Source of the DNA: an uncultured Collinsella sp.
GTDB lineage: Bacteria > Actinomycetota > Coriobacteriia > Coriobacteriales > Coriobacteriaceae
Length of the DNA: 5,555 bases
Assembly (NCBI GenBank): GCA_902490325.1
Contig: CABUDJ010000095.1
Coordinates: forward strand, 1 to 5,555
Reading direction: 5' to 3'
Below the pieces are notes generated by a model. The model saw nothing but the letters and a program-made list of their open reading frames with translations, made no database searches and was not told the origin of the DNA. The position numbers were made by a program, and so were the translations under genes. Below, in pieces: positions 3,781-5,555 of the stretch. Every line of letters starts with the position of its first letter. Within the stretch, counting starts at the first letter, position 1.

Positions 3781-5555
3781 ATGTCTCAGAGAAACACCAG
3801 TCCGCTGAAACGCTCCACCGTGCGCCGCACGCTGCAGCGGTTTTGGGGTGTCACGCGCACGCAGCCGCTGATTGTCTTTCTCTCGGTGTTCTCGTCGGCG
3901 GGCTACATCTTTTTGCTGACGTTTGCCAATACCTATGTGATGGCCCTCATTGTCGACCGCGTTCAAGCCGGTCCCGTGGCGGGTGATCAGGTGTTTGAGG
4001 TCTTCGGCCCCTATATCCTGGCGCTCGTACTCGTTAACCTGGTGGGCCAAATCCTCTCCAAGCTGCAGGACTACACCGTCTACAAGCTCGAGATTGCGGG
4101 CAACTATCACCTGGCGCGCCTGTGCTTCGACACGCTCTCCAATCAATCCATGACATTTCACACCAGCCGCTTTGGCGGATCGCTCGTGAGCCAGACGAGC
4201 CGTTTTATGAGCGGCTATACGGGGCTGGTCGACGTGACGGTGTATTCGCTCATCCCCACCATCACCTCGGTCATCTGCACGGTGGCGGCGCTCGCCCCGG
4301 TGGTGCCGACGTTTACCGTGATCCTGGTGTGCATCATGGCCGTCTACATCGCGTTTGTCTGGCTTATGTACAAGCGCATCATGCCGCTTTCGGCCGCGAC
4401 GTCCGCCGCGCAGAACAAGCTCTCGGGCGTGCTCTCCGACGCGGTCACGAACATCTTGGCCGTCAAGACCTGCGGGCGCGAGGACTTTGAACGTGATCTG
4501 TTCGACGCCGCTGATCGTGCCGCGCGCGATGCCGAGACGGTCTCGATGCACGCCATGATGCAGCGCAACTTTACGACCTCGGGTCTTATCGTCATCACCA
4601 TGGCCGTGGTGAGCGTATTCGTGGCGGGCGGCAACGCGTGGTTTGGCATCTCGGCCGGCTCGCTCGTCATGATCTTTACCTACACCTATAACCTCACCAT
4701 GCGCCTGAACTACGTAAGCTCCATGATGCAGCGCATCAACCGCGCGCTCGGCGATGCGGCCGAGATGACGCGCGTGCTGGACGAGCCACGTTTGGTGGCA
4801 GATGACCCGGACGCCCCCGAGCTCAAAGTGACCGAGGGCGCGATTGATTTTGAGCAGCTGAGCTTTGCGTACCGTGACGCTGCGGCGGGCGAGAGCGTGT
4901 TCGATGACCTGACACTTCATGTGGCGGCGGGCCAGCGCGTGGGCCTGGTGGGCAAATCGGGCTCGGGCAAGACGACGCTCACCAAGTTGTTGTTGCGCCT
5001 GGACGATGTACAGGGCGGCCGCGTGCTCGTGGACGGCCAGGACGTCTCGCGCTGCACGCAGCAGAGCCTGCGCCGTCAGGTTGCCTACGTGCCGCAGGAG
5101 GCGCTGCTGTTCCACCGCTCCATTCGCGAAAACATTGCCTACGGTCGTCCCAACGCCACTGATGAGCAGATTCGCGAGGCGGCTCGCTTGGCTAATGCGA
5201 CCGAGTTTATCGACCGCTTGCCCCGTGGCTTTGACACTATGGTGGGCGAGCGCGGCGTCAAGCTCTCAGGCGGTCAGCGTCAGCGCGTGGCTATCGCCCG
5301 CGCCATCCTAACCGACGCGCCGATTCTGGTGCTCGACGAGGCGACGTCTGCCTTGGACAGCGAGTCCGAGGCGTTGGTGCAGGAGGCGCTCGAGAATCTG
5401 ATGCGCGGCCGCACCTCCATTGTGGTGGCGCACCGCCTGTCCACCGTGGCGGCGCTTGACCGCATTGTGGTGCTGGCCGATGGCGAGATTGTCGAGGACG
5501 GCACGCATACGCAGCTCGTCGAGGCGGGGGTTGAGGCGCTCACACACCTCAACGG
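3781..5555 (+). CDS. ABC exporter half-transporter (fused membrane and ATPase domains), 3' end cut by window
   Basis: The visible 591 codons run open to the window edge; family members are usually about 580-620 residues, so only the C-terminal tip is missing. Six membrane segments are placed at about 30-58, 76-93, 155-175, 177-197, 267-283 and 286-302, the type IV exporter fold. The ATPase domain shows the A-loop Tyr364 (FAYRD), Walker A GKSGSGKT (391-398), Q-loop Gln439 (YVPQE), signature LSGGQ (495-499), Walker B ILVLD (515-519) with catalytic Glu520, D-loop SALD (523-526) and H-loop His551. All key residues are intact, so it should hydrolyse ATP. It would act in the cytoplasmic membrane as a homodimer or with a second half-transporter, exporting an unknown substrate such as a lipid, drug or peptide. 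There is no peptidase domain at the N terminus. It is separated from rmuC by a terminator and has its own ribosome site. Whether a partner ABC gene follows cannot be seen. Specific family (multidrug, lipid or other) cannot be decided from motifs alone. Confidence 0.95.
   Translation, partial: MSQRNTSPLKRSTVRRTLQRFWGVTRTQPLIVFLSVFSSAGYIFLLTFANTYVMALIVDRVQAGPVAGDQVFEVFGPYILALVLVNLVGQILSKLQDYTVYKLEIAGNYHLARLCFDTLSNQSMTFHTSRFGGSLVSQTSRFMSGYTGLVDVTVYSLIPTITSVICTVAALAPVVPTFTVILVCIMAVYIAFVWLMYKRIMPLSAATSAAQNKLSGVLSDAVTNILAVKTCGREDFERDLFDAADRAARDAETVSMHAMMQRNFTTSGLIVITMAVVSVFVAGGNAWFGISAGSLVMIFTYTYNLTMRLNYVSSMMQRINRALGDAAEMTRVLDEPRLVADDPDAPELKVTEGAIDFEQLSFAYRDAAAGESVFDDLTLHVAAGQRVGLVGKSGSGKTTLTKLLLRLDDVQGGRVLVDGQDVSRCTQQSLRRQVAYVPQEALLFHRSIRENIAYGRPNATDEQIREAARLANATEFIDRLPRGFDTMVGERGVKLSGGQRQRVAIARAILTDAPILVLDEATSALDSESEALVQEALENLMRGRTSIVVAHRLSTVAALDRIVVLADGEIVEDGTHTQLVEAGVEALTHLN

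Noticed and set aside
3610..5115. Antisense open frame of 501 codons opposite the ABC exporter
   Set aside because: It lies opposite a gene with every ABC motif intact. The product is extremely rich in His, Arg and Ala, typical of a shadow frame in GC-rich DNA.

Overview
The window is 5.5 kb of bacterial chromosome-like sequence with all genes on the + strand. Base composition rises from left to right. Hand counts give roughly 53% GC in parts of the first gene, about 55% over 1741-2220 inside the HTH gene, and about 65% in sampled rmuC lines. High GC in the conserved genes, good AGGAGG-type ribosome sites, a single-membrane-style protein set and the RmuC subtype suggest a Coriobacteriia-like actinobacterium such as Collinsella. 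That is an inference from style and not a demonstrated identity.

Layout: (1) Bases 1-42 carry an intrinsic terminator for a gene outside the window. (2) Bases 128-760 encode a predicted four-segment membrane protein of unknown function, closed by a second terminator (831-858) that is a near copy of the first, including its flanks. (3) Bases 859-1111 hold no convincing gene, only a short direct-repeat motif and the ribosome site of the next gene. (4) Bases 1112-1546 encode a small single-pass membrane protein of unknown function. (5) Bases 1547-1682 are a control region with a 12-bp perfect hairpin and an AT-rich island containing a 9-bp perfect inverted repeat. It leads into a probable HTH DNA-binding protein (1683-2246) that most likely starts at TTG. 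(6) Bases 2298-3653 encode RmuC, a membrane-anchored coiled-coil protein with a PD-(D/E)XK nuclease-like domain. (7) A strong hairpin at 3661-3704 separates rmuC from a fused ABC exporter half-transporter (3781 to the window edge), which shows all nucleotide-binding motifs and lacks only its last residues.

Functional coupling is weak. rmuC and the ABC exporter look like independent core genes. The HTH gene lies 51 bp upstream of rmuC with no terminator between them, so the two could be co-transcribed. The left third, with two unrecognised membrane proteins, duplicated terminators and lower GC, looks more accessory. I see no mobile element, CRISPR array, tRNA or rRNA, and no clear evidence of a new multi-gene system. 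The most distinctive unexplained DNA is the palindrome-rich control region before the HTH gene.
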